This document shows, one piece after another, positions 15,512 through 23,172 of a stretch of 33,502 nt of DNA. Numbering within the stretch: position 1 is the stretch's first letter; each line of letters opens with the position of its first letter. Source of the DNA: Chloroflexota bacterium (GTDB lineage: Bacteria > Chloroflexota > Anaerolineae > 4572-78 > J111); the NCBI GenBank assembly GCA_020049115.1, contig JAIFLK010000049.1:1-33502 (forward strand), in the 5' to 3' direction. Both the position numbers and the translations under genes were made by a program. Under the pieces are notes generated by a model. It was not told the origin of the DNA and did no database searches. It saw nothing but the letters and a program-made list of their open reading frames with translations.

Positions 15512-16360
15512 ATGGCGCATCTGTTATCTAATAAAACAACTCGATATTTAGTGCCACAAATCAGCGATGATTATCAGCAACGTAGCTTAAATCAGTTCTC
15601 TATTTTACCTGACAAGGTTAATTTAGTCGCAAAATTTTTAGCTTTCATTACAATTATTACATTTTGGTGGCTGGCGACGCAATGGGGCTTGGTCAATACA
15701 ACCCTATTGCCGTCCCCGCAAGATGTTTTTTGGGCTGCCGTGTCGTTGTGGACGCAGGGGGGGCTTAGTCAAACTATCGCCCTCACTTTTTTGCGGGTTT
15801 CAATTGCCTTTATGGTGGCCGTTATTATTTCATTACCATTGGGCATAATTTTAGGGCTTGAGCCGAGATTACAATTTTGGTTTAGCCCACTTACTGTTAT
15901 TTTTCGTTATTTGTTAACGGTTGCTTTAATGCTGCTCTTCATCTTTTATTTAGAAGGCAATGAACTCACCAAAATCATGCTTATTTTGTTTGGCATGGTT
16001 AGTTATAACCTCTTAAGAATTACTGAAGTTATTAAAGACGTGCCACGAACTTTGATTGATACCACTTATACTTTAGGGGGTAATTTTCAACAAATTATCT
16101 TTGAGGTTATCTTACCTTACGCCTGGCCTAAAATTATTGAAATATTTCGACTCAATGTTGCCATTGCCTGGAGTTTAGTTATGGTGACTGAATTGTTAGC
16201 GGCTAAAATTGGTTTAGGGCAGAGTTTGTTGGCCGATCAACCCACTTTACACTCAAGTCAGGTGATGGCCTACTTGCTCATTTTAGGTGGATTAGGTCTA
16301 GCCATTGACCTATTTTTCCGTTGGGCTTTGGGGGTTACTTGTGAATGGTCATTGGAGTAA
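15512..16360 (+). CDS. ABC transporter permease, NitT/TauT type
   Basis: 282 residues with about six membrane segments after a roughly 45-residue hydrophilic N-terminus. The pattern ITFWWLATQWGLVNTTLLPS PQDV, TLGGNFQQIIFEVILPYAWP (the EAA loop) and AWSLVMVTELLAAKIGLG places it in the nitrate/sulfonate/taurine permease group. AGGAG is 9 bases before ATG 15512. It overlaps the following ATPase gene. There is no binding protein gene beside it. Its place between ureC and ureG suggests a nitrogen or nickel-linked substrate, but that is only inferred from context. Confidence 0.85.
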   Translation: MAHLLSNKTTRYLVPQISDDYQQRSLNQFSILPDKVNLVAKFLAFITIITFWWLATQWGLVNTTLLPSPQDVFWAAVSLWTQGGLSQTIALTFLRVSIAFMVAVIISLPLGIILGLEPRLQFWFSPLTVIFRYLLTVALMLLFIFYLEGNELTKIMLILFGMVSYNLLRITEVIKDVPRTLIDTTYTLGGNFQQIIFEVILPYAWPKIIEIFRLNVAIAWSLVMVTELLAAKIGLGQSLLADQPTLHSSQVMAYLLILGGLGLAIDLFFRWALGVTCEWSLE

Positions 16361-17120
16361 CCGCGATTTTAACCGATTTGACAAACCTTTAGAAGTCACT
16401 CTAGTTGCTAAGGTTTTTGCTACGCCCCAAGGTCAACTTTTGGCTCTACACCAAATCAATTTATTCGTCAACCCTGGCGAATTTATCACGATTTGTGGCC
16501 CATCAGGCGCAGGAAAATCAACTTTATTGCGCCTGATTGCGGGTTTAGATACACCTGACATGGGCCACCTGTCGTTGAATGGTCAGCCTATTAGCGGCCC
16601 TGGCCCTGAACGCGGCCTTATTTTTCACCAACCCACCGTTTATCCCTGGCTCACGGTGGGGGAGAATGTCGGTTTTGGTCTAAAATTACAATACTTTGCC
16701 AAATCAGAACGCAATAAACAAGTTGAGATCTATCTTAATTTGGTCGGTTTGGTAGATTGTGAGCAGCTTTATCCTAAAGACTTATCTGAGGAACAATTAC
16801 AACGTATGGCGATTGCGCGAGCTTTGATTTGCGAACCCAAGCTATTGTTATTAGATGACCCTTTTGTTACGTTAGATATACCTTCTCGTGAACGGCTGCA
16901 AGAATTGTTACTCAAAATTTGGCAATATTTTGGCGTGAGCATTTTATTAGCCACCCGTGATATAACGGAGGCTATCTTTTTAGGTCAACGGGTTTATCTG
17001 CTTTCCAATCACATTCAGGCCGAAGTTCCCATTGACCTGCCGCAACCTCGGACTCAGCGTCTCAAACAAGAGCCTCAGCTTCTTAATTATATCAAATATA
17101 TGGCCGATTTGAGCCATTAG
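16341..17120 (+). CDS. Degenerate ABC transporter ATPase, NitT/TauT type
   Basis: 259 residues from GTG 16341, which overlaps the permease by 20 bases; an ORF start at 16305 would overlap more and lacks a ribosome site. Walker A GPSGAGKS (53-60) and the Q-loop FHQPTVYPWLTV are intact. Three other motifs deviate: signature LSEEQ (148-152) for LSGGQ/M, Walker B LLLLDD (168-173) with Asp in place of the catalytic Glu, and Arg206 (ATRDITEA) where the switch His is expected. The reading frame is intact, so it is not an ordinary pseudogene. It may bind ATP but hydrolyse it poorly or not at all. The family is clear; activity is doubtful. Confidence 0.85.
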   Translation: MNGHWSNRDFNRFDKPLEVTLVAKVFATPQGQLLALHQINLFVNPGEFITICGPSGAGKSTLLRLIAGLDTPDMGHLSLNGQPISGPGPERGLIFHQPTVYPWLTVGENVGFGLKLQYFAKSERNKQVEIYLNLVGLVDCEQLYPKDLSEEQLQRMAIARALICEPKLLLLDDPFVTLDIPSRERLQELLLKIWQYFGVSILLATRDITEAIFLGQRVYLLSNHIQAEVPIDLPQPRTQRLKQEPQLLNYIKYMADLSH

Positions 17121-17290
17121 CACTTGAGTTCAGGATAACGGTTGCCTGACGCTAAAGCGGTCAGGCTAAGAAAACAAAGTACGCTAAAGCGCACTTAATT
17201 TGCTTCATGGCGTGGCTTTTTAGCCTACTTGAGTAGGCTTTGTCTTCTTAGCACGACGGCTTCAGCCTCGTGCCGTTTTATCCCAATTTA
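17121..17290. repeat. 170-bp GCTAAAGC repeat between the ATPase and ureG
   Basis: Contains CCTGACGCTAAAGC, AGGCTTTGTC and CACGACGGCTTCAGCCTCGT pairings. A related copy is at 27721-27981. It is bounded by the 9-base direct repeat AGCCATTAG (17112-17120 and 17291-17299); the left copy is the last codons and stop of the ATPase. Confidence 0.7.
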
Positions 17291-17312
17291 AGCCATTAGT
17301 AGGAGTATTTGG

Positions 17313-17996
17313 ATGACTAATTCAACCTTTAATAGCCTTTTCAAAGTGGGCATTGCGGGGCCAGTGGGCAGTGGAAAAACTGCGCTCGTCTCGCGGTTGT
17401 GCGAAAAATTACACGCCAAATATAACTTGGCGGTAGTGACAAACGATATTTATACCAAAGAAGATGCCGAGTTTTTATTGCGCCAAAATATTTTGCCAAT
17501 GGAACGGGTGCGCGGCGTGGAAACGGGCGGTTGCCCTCATTCTGCTATTCGTGATGATGCCTCCATGAACATTGAAGCGGTGGAAGATTTGCTAGAAACA
17601 TTGCCTGGGCTAGAAATGGTTTTCATCGAAAGCGGTGGTGATAATCTAGCCGCGTCCTTTAGCCCAGAGTTGGTTGATGTGTGGATTTATGTCATTGACG
17701 TGGCGGCGGGGGATAAAATTCCGCGCAAGGGCGGCCCTGGCATTATTCGCTCAGATTTGCTCGTCATCAATAAAATTGACCTCGCGCCTTTAGTTGGGGC
17801 TTCATTAAACGTTATGGAGCATGATACGTTGCATGTGCGGGGCAATTATCCGTTCATCTTTACGAATTTGAAGGATGAGACGGGTTTGGCTAACGTGGTG
17901 GCGTGGGTAGAGGACAAATTTATCACCCGCAGCCCCGCCCGTTGGCATGAACCCGTTCAAGTTTATAACAACTATCAGGTATTACATCAGCATTAA
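17313..17996 (+). CDS. ureG: Urease accessory GTPase UreG
   Basis: 227 residues. P-loop GPVGSGKT (16-23), the nickel-binding C-P-H motif (74-76) in [45 protein letters not shown] and the GTPase NKID motif are all present, so it should be functional. It provides GTP-driven nickel delivery to UreC together with UreD and UreF, which are not in this window. AGGAG lies 8 bases before ATG 17313. A terminator follows and ends the urea operon. Confidence 0.96.
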   Translation: MTNSTFNSLFKVGIAGPVGSGKTALVSRLCEKLHAKYNLAVVTNDIYTKEDAEFLLRQNILPMERVRGVETGGCPHSAIRDDASMNIEAVEDLLETLPGLEMVFIESGGDNLAASFSPELVDVWIYVIDVAAGDKIPRKGGPGIIRSDLLVINKIDLAPLVGASLNVMEHDTLHVRGNYPFIFTNLKDETGLANVVAWVEDKFITRSPARWHEPVQVYNNYQVLHQH

Positions 17997-18034
17997 ATTT
18001 TAGACGTTTCAAAAATTACAGCCATGAAGTTAAA

Positions 18035-18072
18035 GGTTAAACAGGAGTGCGAAAGTTTTACTTTCGCTTAAC
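18035..18072. repeat. Hairpin after ureG
   Basis: GTTAA...GCGAAAGT pairs with ACTTTCGC TTAAC. No T tract. It lies between ureG and the terminator. Confidence 0.5.
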
Positions 18073-18094
18073 AGTCAAACTTAAAGTAAAAGTG

Positions 18095-18122
18095 GGGGTT
18101 CAACATATTGAACCCCTTTTTT
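18095..18122 (+). terminator. Rho-independent terminator of the urea operon
   Basis: GGGGTTCAA (18095-18103) and TTGAACCCC (18108-18116), 4-base loop, then six T. Perfect stem. Confidence 0.92.
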
Positions 18123-18160
18123 GTGCCTCAGAAATGGCTCATTTTGCATATCTGAGGCAC
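18123..18160. repeat. GTGCCTCAGA inverted repeat upstream of tex
   Basis: GTGCCTCAGA (18123-18132) and TCTGAGGCAC (18151-18160). It could be a regulatory hairpin of the tex leader or another dispersed palindrome. Confidence 0.55.
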
Positions 18161-18204
18161 ATGGTGTAAGGTTCAGAGAAAATTTTCTTTTTGGGAGAAA
18201 TATC

Positions 18205-20340
18205 ATGACGACGAACTACGCCCCGAAAATTGCGGCGCAACTCCAGGTGCGGGTGGAGCAGGTAGCCGCAACGATTAAACTGTTAGACGATGGGAATACC
18301 ATCCCCTTTATTGCCCGTTATCGCAAAGAGGCCACGGGGACATTAGATGAAGAACAATTACGCCAAATTAGTGCGCTGTTAGAGCAGTGGCAAAATTTGG
18401 ATAAACGGCGCGAGACCGTTTTGGCGAGTGTGGAGAGTCAGGGCTTGCTTACGCCAGAATTACAGGCACAGTTCATGGCCGCCGAAACCATGACCGACTT
18501 GGAAGACCTGTATCAACCTTACAAACCGAAACGGCGTACCCGCGCCAGCATGGCCCGTGAAAAAGGGTTGACTCTGTTAGCCGAGGCGATTCTTAGCCAA
18601 AATCGCACTAAAATATCATTAGAGCAATTGGTGGCCGAGTTCATCAATGAGCAAGTGCCGACGAATGAGGAGGCTTGGGCGGGGGCGCGCGATATTGTGG
18701 CGGAAACCATGAGTGACCACCCAAATGTGCGCCGCGTGACGCGGGAGAAGGCATTGAAATTTGGCAAGCTGACTTGTGGTAAAATTGAGGCGGCGGAAGA
18801 CCCTAAACGGGTGTATGAAACCTATTATGACTTTGAATTTCGGGCCGAAACGATTCGCCCCCATCAAATTTTAGCCCTGAATCGGGGGGAAGAGGAGAAG
18901 GTTTTGCGCGTAGCAGTACAGGTCATGGAGCAGGATTGGCGGCGCGCCGTTGAGGATAATTTTCGGCCTGACCCGCGCTCACCGTTGGCGGAACAGCTTA
19001 AGCTGGCGATTGATGACGGGGCGGAACGGTTGTTATTGCCCACCATTGAGCGTGATGTGCGCCGTACTTTGACCGAGAAAGCCGAAGCGCATGCCATTGG
19101 CGTGTTTGGGGCAAATTTGCGGGGCTTGCTCAGTCAGCCACCCTTAGCGGGGCATACGGTGTTAGGGCTTGACCCTGGTTTTAGAACGGGCTGTAAGGTA
19201 GCGGTCATTGACCCGACGGGTAAATTGTTAGATACCGCTACCATTTATCCTCATGCGCCGCAAAATCATTGGGCGGAGGCGTTGAAAACGTTGCACGTGT
19301 TAATTAGTCGTCATAAAATTACCTTAATTGCCATTGGTAACGGTACGGCCTCGCGGGAAACAGAGCAACTCGCGGCGGAGTTGACCCGCCAATTGCCTAC
19401 GAAATATCTCATTGTGAATGAAGCAGGGGCGAGTGTTTATAGCGCGAGTAAATTGGCGAAGGCCGAGTTGCCTGATTTGGACGTGTCTATTCGCGGGGCG
19501 GTTTCCATTGGGCGGCGGGTGCAAGACCCGTTGGCGGAGTTGGTGAAAATTGACCCGCAATCCATTGGCGTGGGCATGTATCAGCATGATGTTGACCAGA
19601 AACAGTTGGCCTCGGCGTTGGATGGCGTGGTGGAAAGTGTGGTCAATTATGTGGGGGTGGATGTTAATACGGCTTCACCTGCTTTATTAACTCATGTGTC
19701 GGGCATTGGGCCGAAATTGGCGGAACGGCTGGTGGCTTATCGGGATGAACATGGGCCATTTCGGACGCGTGAAGCGGTGAAAAAAGTCTCTGGTTTGGGG
19801 CCAAAAGCCTTTGAACAGGCGGCGGGTTTTTTGCGTATTCGCGGCGGAAATAATCCGTTAGATGCGAGTGCGATTCACCCTGAGAGTTATTGGGTGGCGG
19901 AGGCGGTCATGCGCCGCGCTAAAATTACGCTGGACATGCCGATTGCGGAACGTGAAGCAACGTTGAAGGAGCTGCAAGCCAAGCAACCGTTGCCCAAATT
20001 AGCGGCCGAATTACACACCGACACGCCCACGTTGACCGATATTTTCAGCCAACTGATTCGCCCTGGGCGTGACCCACGCGAGGATTTGGCCGCGCCATTA
20101 TTACGGAGTGATGTCCTCTCCATGAGCGATTTGGTGACGGGCATGAAGCTGCATGGCACGGTACGTAATGTGATAGATTTTGGGGCGTTTGTGGATATTG
20201 GGGTGAAACAAGACGGTTTGTTACATCGTAGTCAGGTGCCGTTTGGGACAGTGTTGCACGTAGGCGAAGTGTTAGAGGTAGAGATTTTGAAGGTGGAAAC
20301 GGAACGCGGGCGGATTAGTTTGGGTTGGGTGAAGCCATAG
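18205..20340 (+). CDS. tex: Tex family RNA-binding transcription accessory protein
   Basis: 711 residues from ATG 18205, which has GGGAG 10 bases upstream; an in-frame TTG at 18121 lies in the terminator and is rejected. Tex N-terminal helices (IKLLDDGNTIPFIARYRKEA), the YqgF/RNase H-like core (GLDPGFRTGCKVAVIDPTG and IAIGNGTASRETE), the VNEAGASVYSASKLAKAELP stretch, a double helix-hairpin-helix (HVSGIGPKLAERLVAYR, VSGLGPKAFEQAAGF) and a C-terminal S1 domain (GTVRNVIDFGAFVDIGVKQD) appear in order. Tex/YhgF is a conserved nucleic-acid-binding protein linked to transcription and stress tolerance. Slightly short for the family but complete. Confidence 0.95.
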   Translation: MTTNYAPKIAAQLQVRVEQVAATIKLLDDGNTIPFIARYRKEATGTLDEEQLRQISALLEQWQNLDKRRETVLASVESQGLLTPELQAQFMAAETMTDLEDLYQPYKPKRRTRASMAREKGLTLLAEAILSQNRTKISLEQLVAEFINEQVPTNEEAWAGARDIVAETMSDHPNVRRVTREKALKFGKLTCGKIEAAEDPKRVYETYYDFEFRAETIRPHQILALNRGEEEKVLRVAVQVMEQDWRRAVEDNFRPDPRSPLAEQLKLAIDDGAERLLLPTIERDVRRTLTEKAEAHAIGVFGANLRGLLSQPPLAGHTVLGLDPGFRTGCKVAVIDPTGKLLDTATIYPHAPQNHWAEALKTLHVLISRHKITLIAIGNGTASRETEQLAAELTRQLPTKYLIVNEAGASVYSASKLAKAELPDLDVSIRGAVSIGRRVQDPLAELVKIDPQSIGVGMYQHDVDQKQLASALDGVVESVVNYVGVDVNTASPALLTHVSGIGPKLAERLVAYRDEHGPFRTREAVKKVSGLGPKAFEQAAGFLRIRGGNNPLDASAIHPESYWVAEAVMRRAKITLDMPIAEREATLKELQAKQPLPKLAAELHTDTPTLTDIFSQLIRPGRDPREDLAAPLLRSDVLSMSDLVTGMKLHGTVRNVIDFGAFVDIGVKQDGLLHRSQVPFGTVLHVGEVLEVEILKVETERGRISLGWVKP

Positions 20341-20430
20341 AGAACCTCACTTTGGATAGGTGATATTTCAGCTTGGTTGGGTTATACTGAGATGAAATAA
20401 AAACTTATTATCACTAGGAGAGGTTATAAA

Positions 20431-20856
20431 ATGAACATTCGACCATCTGGCACATTTATGGGGGTATCTTGGCTGGCTTTAGGCGTGGGTATTCTCAGTT
20501 ATAACATTGGGTTATGGAATGCGACCATGCAACTCAACGAAAAAGGCTATTATTTTACTGTTTTAATGTATGGGTTATTTGCGGCGGTATCCATGCAAAA
20601 AACCATACGCGATAAACTTGAAGGGATTCCCGTCACTGACATTTATTACGGCATTTGCTGGTTTTCCGCCATAATGTCGGTGTTACTCCTGACGATAGGT
20701 TTGTGGAACGCGTCATTATTGTTAAGTGAAAAAGGATTTTATGGCATGTCCTTTTTGCTGAGTTTATTTGCGGCCATTGTGGTGCAAAAGAATACTCGCG
20801 ATAGCCAAACGTACGATAGATTAAATAACGAAAATATACAAAAAGTTCTTGAATGA
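20431..20856 (+). CDS. YiaA/YiaB-like four-helix membrane protein
   Basis: 141 residues built from two copies of a two-helix unit: [20 protein letters not shown] followed by [22 protein letters not shown], and [20 protein letters not shown] followed by [23 protein letters not shown]. The repeated GLWNA and (F/Y)GLFAA..QK.TRD pattern is the YiaAB two-helix domain. It is an inner membrane protein of unknown role. AGGAG lies 12 bases before ATG 20431. It appears to be a single gene behind tex and ahead of a shared bidirectional terminator. Confidence 0.85.
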   Translation: MNIRPSGTFMGVSWLALGVGILSYNIGLWNATMQLNEKGYYFTVLMYGLFAAVSMQKTIRDKLEGIPVTDIYYGICWFSAIMSVLLLTIGLWNASLLLSEKGFYGMSFLLSLFAAIVVQKNTRDSQTYDRLNNENIQKVLE

Positions 20857-20972
20857 TAAGTTATACCCTACTTTCGTTATGCGTTAATACTGAGACTAGA
20901 AAATGTTCTACTGCAACAGCAAATGGAACAGGCTTAGATTGGTTTGCCAGGTAGCTATAGCGAATGGGGCGG

Positions 20973-21014
20973 CAACAGATTGAGGAAAATAGCCATTTTT
21001 TCCTCAATCTGTTG
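20973..21014. terminator. Bidirectional terminator
   Basis: CAACAGATTGAGGAAAA (20973-20989) and its complement ending CCTCAATCTGTTG (21014). A-rich on one side and T-rich on the other, between the convergent YiaA-like and lipoprotein genes. Confidence 0.85.
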
Positions 21015-21028
21015 TTATGTTTGTAAAG

Positions 21029-22663
21029 CTACCGCCACACTCCCAGCGGAAAATTGGTCGAAAGGGTGGATGTTTGCGCCTCTAGCGAAACCAACCCTAC
21101 GCCAGGGCTGAAATGTTCTGCACTGGTAAAACCATAGGCCACATGGCTATCATCTAACCATTCCCATAAGGTTAAAACGGAATTATCCGTCAGCAAAATT
21201 TGCGGCTCATCGGTGTAGGGCGGGGCGACAAAACTAATGTAGCCAGGGTTTGGTGTGGGCGGTTGCTCTTTAGGGCTGTCGGGATTGAAGGTAATTGAAA
21301 TAAAAGCTAGGTTGCCATTCGGGGCAAAGGTTGGTTGGCCGAGATAATTTTCACCTGGGGCGGTGAAACTGTTAATCACGGTGCCATCGAGTCGGATTAA
21401 TTTCACCACTTTTTCCTTAACCTCTGTATAGGCCAACGTTGTGTCATCGGCAGAGATGTCGCCAATACACAAGTTCACTAGGTCAGCCGACGGGCAGGAG
21501 TAAATCAATTTGCTCTCGCCACCCGCGATGGGCAATTGATAAAGGGTATCATATTTGCCCACAAAACTAAATGGTCCGCCACCCAAGCCATTGGGCTGCA
21601 TGGCATAATACAGTGATATGTTATCCGCCGCGAAGCGAACGGGAATCACATAACGGGCTTCATTATTCGTCACCTGCTGCATCAAGGCTACCTGTTCCGA
21701 GCCGTCTAAATTCGCCACCCACAGATTATTATGGTAGGGTGGTTTGTTATTATTATCACTGGCCTCAATGACTGTTTGCGCCCAGGCGATTTTGCGCCCA
21801 TCGGCGGAAACGGCAAAATTATAGGGGTAAAAAGGCTGCTCCACCACGACGCGGGTAAAACTCAGCGGTTTCGGCTGACCATTAGGGGGCAATTGCCACA
21901 CCATGACAGTTTTCTCGATTTCATTAAAAACTGGGAAAAACAAGCTGCCCTGCGCCGTCGCCATGCGGCCTAAAGGCGGTTGAGGTAAGATAATGTCACA
22001 AGAAGCCAGAGTTGTAGGGTCAATGGCGGCAATTTTGTACGGGCTTTCGTAATTATCCACCAACATGGCGGGGCGACTAATGGTGGGGCAAAGTCCTTCG
22101 GGGCCAATTTGCACTGTGGGCGGTGGGGCGGGCGTGGGCGGCGGCGGTTGCATCCGCGCCACGAGGCCATTGACCCAATCGATCATGACTCCTTTTTGAG
22201 TCTCATCAGGCACAGTCGCCCCGTTACCCTTAAAAACCAATTCGGTTTGCATGGCATCTGCCCCCGTTTGCGGCGGACTGCTCACCTGAAATTCGGCCAA
22301 ATCCTTGAGCCAACTTTGAAATGAAGTTAAATCCACGCCGACCAAATTGCCCTTGAGTTCATGCTTTTTGCAAGGTTGATTCATCTTAAATTCACCCCCC
22401 TCACTAATAAATAATTCGTCACAAAACCCTGCAATACCACCGATTACTTTAAAGCTAATGACTGGCGCAAATTCGGTGGCTATTGTTTGCGTTACAGCTG
22501 TTTCGCTGGTCGAGATGGGTGTCGCCATGGCGATAACGACGGCCGTTGGCGTGGCAAATTGCACCTGACTATTGGCGGGTGGCGGGGTGGGTTGGCTGCC
22601 ACTGCAACTTGTCAGCAGCGCAATACAAACGAAGAATATAATTTTTTTTCCTAAATATGTCAT
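21029..22663 (-). CDS. Lipoprotein with TolB-like beta-propeller
   Basis: 544 residues from ATG 22663, which has AGGAG 8 bases upstream; the longer frame from 22711 has no ribosome site. The signal peptide MTYLGKKIIFFVCIALLTSC has a lipobox LTSC (Cys20), followed by a Pro/Thr/Ala-rich linker, a small domain (about 80-190) and a second PPPPTPAPPPT linker. The rest is made of WD40/PD40-type blades: FAVSADGRKIAWAQT, NNLWVANLDGSEQVALM, ISADDTTLAYTEVKEK, PTFAPNGNLAFISI. It should sit on the outer face of the membrane. Function unknown; such propellers usually bind proteins or surface polymers. The linker style is common in Chloroflexota. Confidence 0.8.
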   Translation of the reverse strand: MTYLGKKIIFFVCIALLTSCSGSQPTPPPANSQVQFATPTAVVIAMATPISTSETAVTQTIATEFAPVISFKVIGGIAGFCDELFISEGGEFKMNQPCKKHELKGNLVGVDLTSFQSWLKDLAEFQVSSPPQTGADAMQTELVFKGNGATVPDETQKGVMIDWVNGLVARMQPPPPTPAPPPTVQIGPEGLCPTISRPAMLVDNYESPYKIAAIDPTTLASCDIILPQPPLGRMATAQGSLFFPVFNEIEKTVMVWQLPPNGQPKPLSFTRVVVEQPFYPYNFAVSADGRKIAWAQTVIEASDNNNKPPYHNNLWVANLDGSEQVALMQQVTNNEARYVIPVRFAADNISLYYAMQPNGLGGGPFSFVGKYDTLYQLPIAGGESKLIYSCPSADLVNLCIGDISADDTTLAYTEVKEKVVKLIRLDGTVINSFTAPGENYLGQPTFAPNGNLAFISITFNPDSPKEQPPTPNPGYISFVAPPYTDEPQILLTDNSVLTLWEWLDDSHVAYGFTSAEHFSPGVGLVSLEAQTSTLSTNFPLGVWR

Positions 22664-22811
22664 CAAAATCTCCTGTGTGAGGTTAAAAACTTTATAAATT
22701 TTACCTAACATCGCTTTTCGTGCAAGTAAAGCCGTAGGTGATGTTTTTTAGTTGAAGGTAAAAGTTGAGTCTTAGGCGGCTCTATGCTAAGATATACCCT
22801 ATATATAGGTA

Positions 22812-22979
22812 GTGCTTTGTTCATTTAATTTCTAGTATATCCGAACAGACAGGAATGTCTGTTCTACCGCTGGTAGGTCGGACATTCTTGTCTGACCATG
22901 TACAGGAATGTCTGTTCTACCGCTGGTAGGTCGGACATTCTTGTCTGACCATGTACAAAAAATTAAATGAACAGTCCAG
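22812..22979 (-). mobile_element. GTGGACTGTTCA MITE, copy 2 (168 bp)
   Basis: Inverted relative to the copy in xisH. Ends GTGCTTTGTTCA and TGAACAGTCCAG, flanked by TA (22810-22811 and 22980-22981). The interior carries a perfect 53-bp tandem duplication (22851-22903 and 22904-22956) holding AGGAATGTCTGTTC and GGACATTCTTGTC palindromes. Confidence 0.85.
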
Positions 22980-22995
22980 TAGTTGCAATTTTGTT

Positions 22996-23105
22996 CCACC
23001 TGTAAATTTTCAGGGGATATTGATGGAGTCCAAAGCCGTAGGCTTTGTGTAGTGGGTCAAAGCCTACGGCTTTGGACTCCATATCACCCATTTATTTACA
23101 GGTGG
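22996..23105. repeat. CCACCTGTAAAT palindrome holding a GGAGTCC palindrome
   Basis: Outer arms CCACCTGTAAAT (22996-23007) and ATTTACAGGTGG (23094-23105). Inside, perfect 22-base arms 23025-23046 and 23059-23080, nearly identical to the repeat after ureC. With the MITE this fills most of the gap between the divergent lipoprotein and kinase genes. Confidence 0.85.
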
Positions 23106-23172
23106 ATTTTGTTGGTTACATGTAACGTAAGCGTTACGATGCCAATATTTGGTATCTAAGGAAATCATTTTT

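Noticed and set aside
18121-18204. N-terminal extension of Tex
   Set aside because: The TTG lies in the urea operon terminator; ATG 18205 matches the family start and has a ribosome site.
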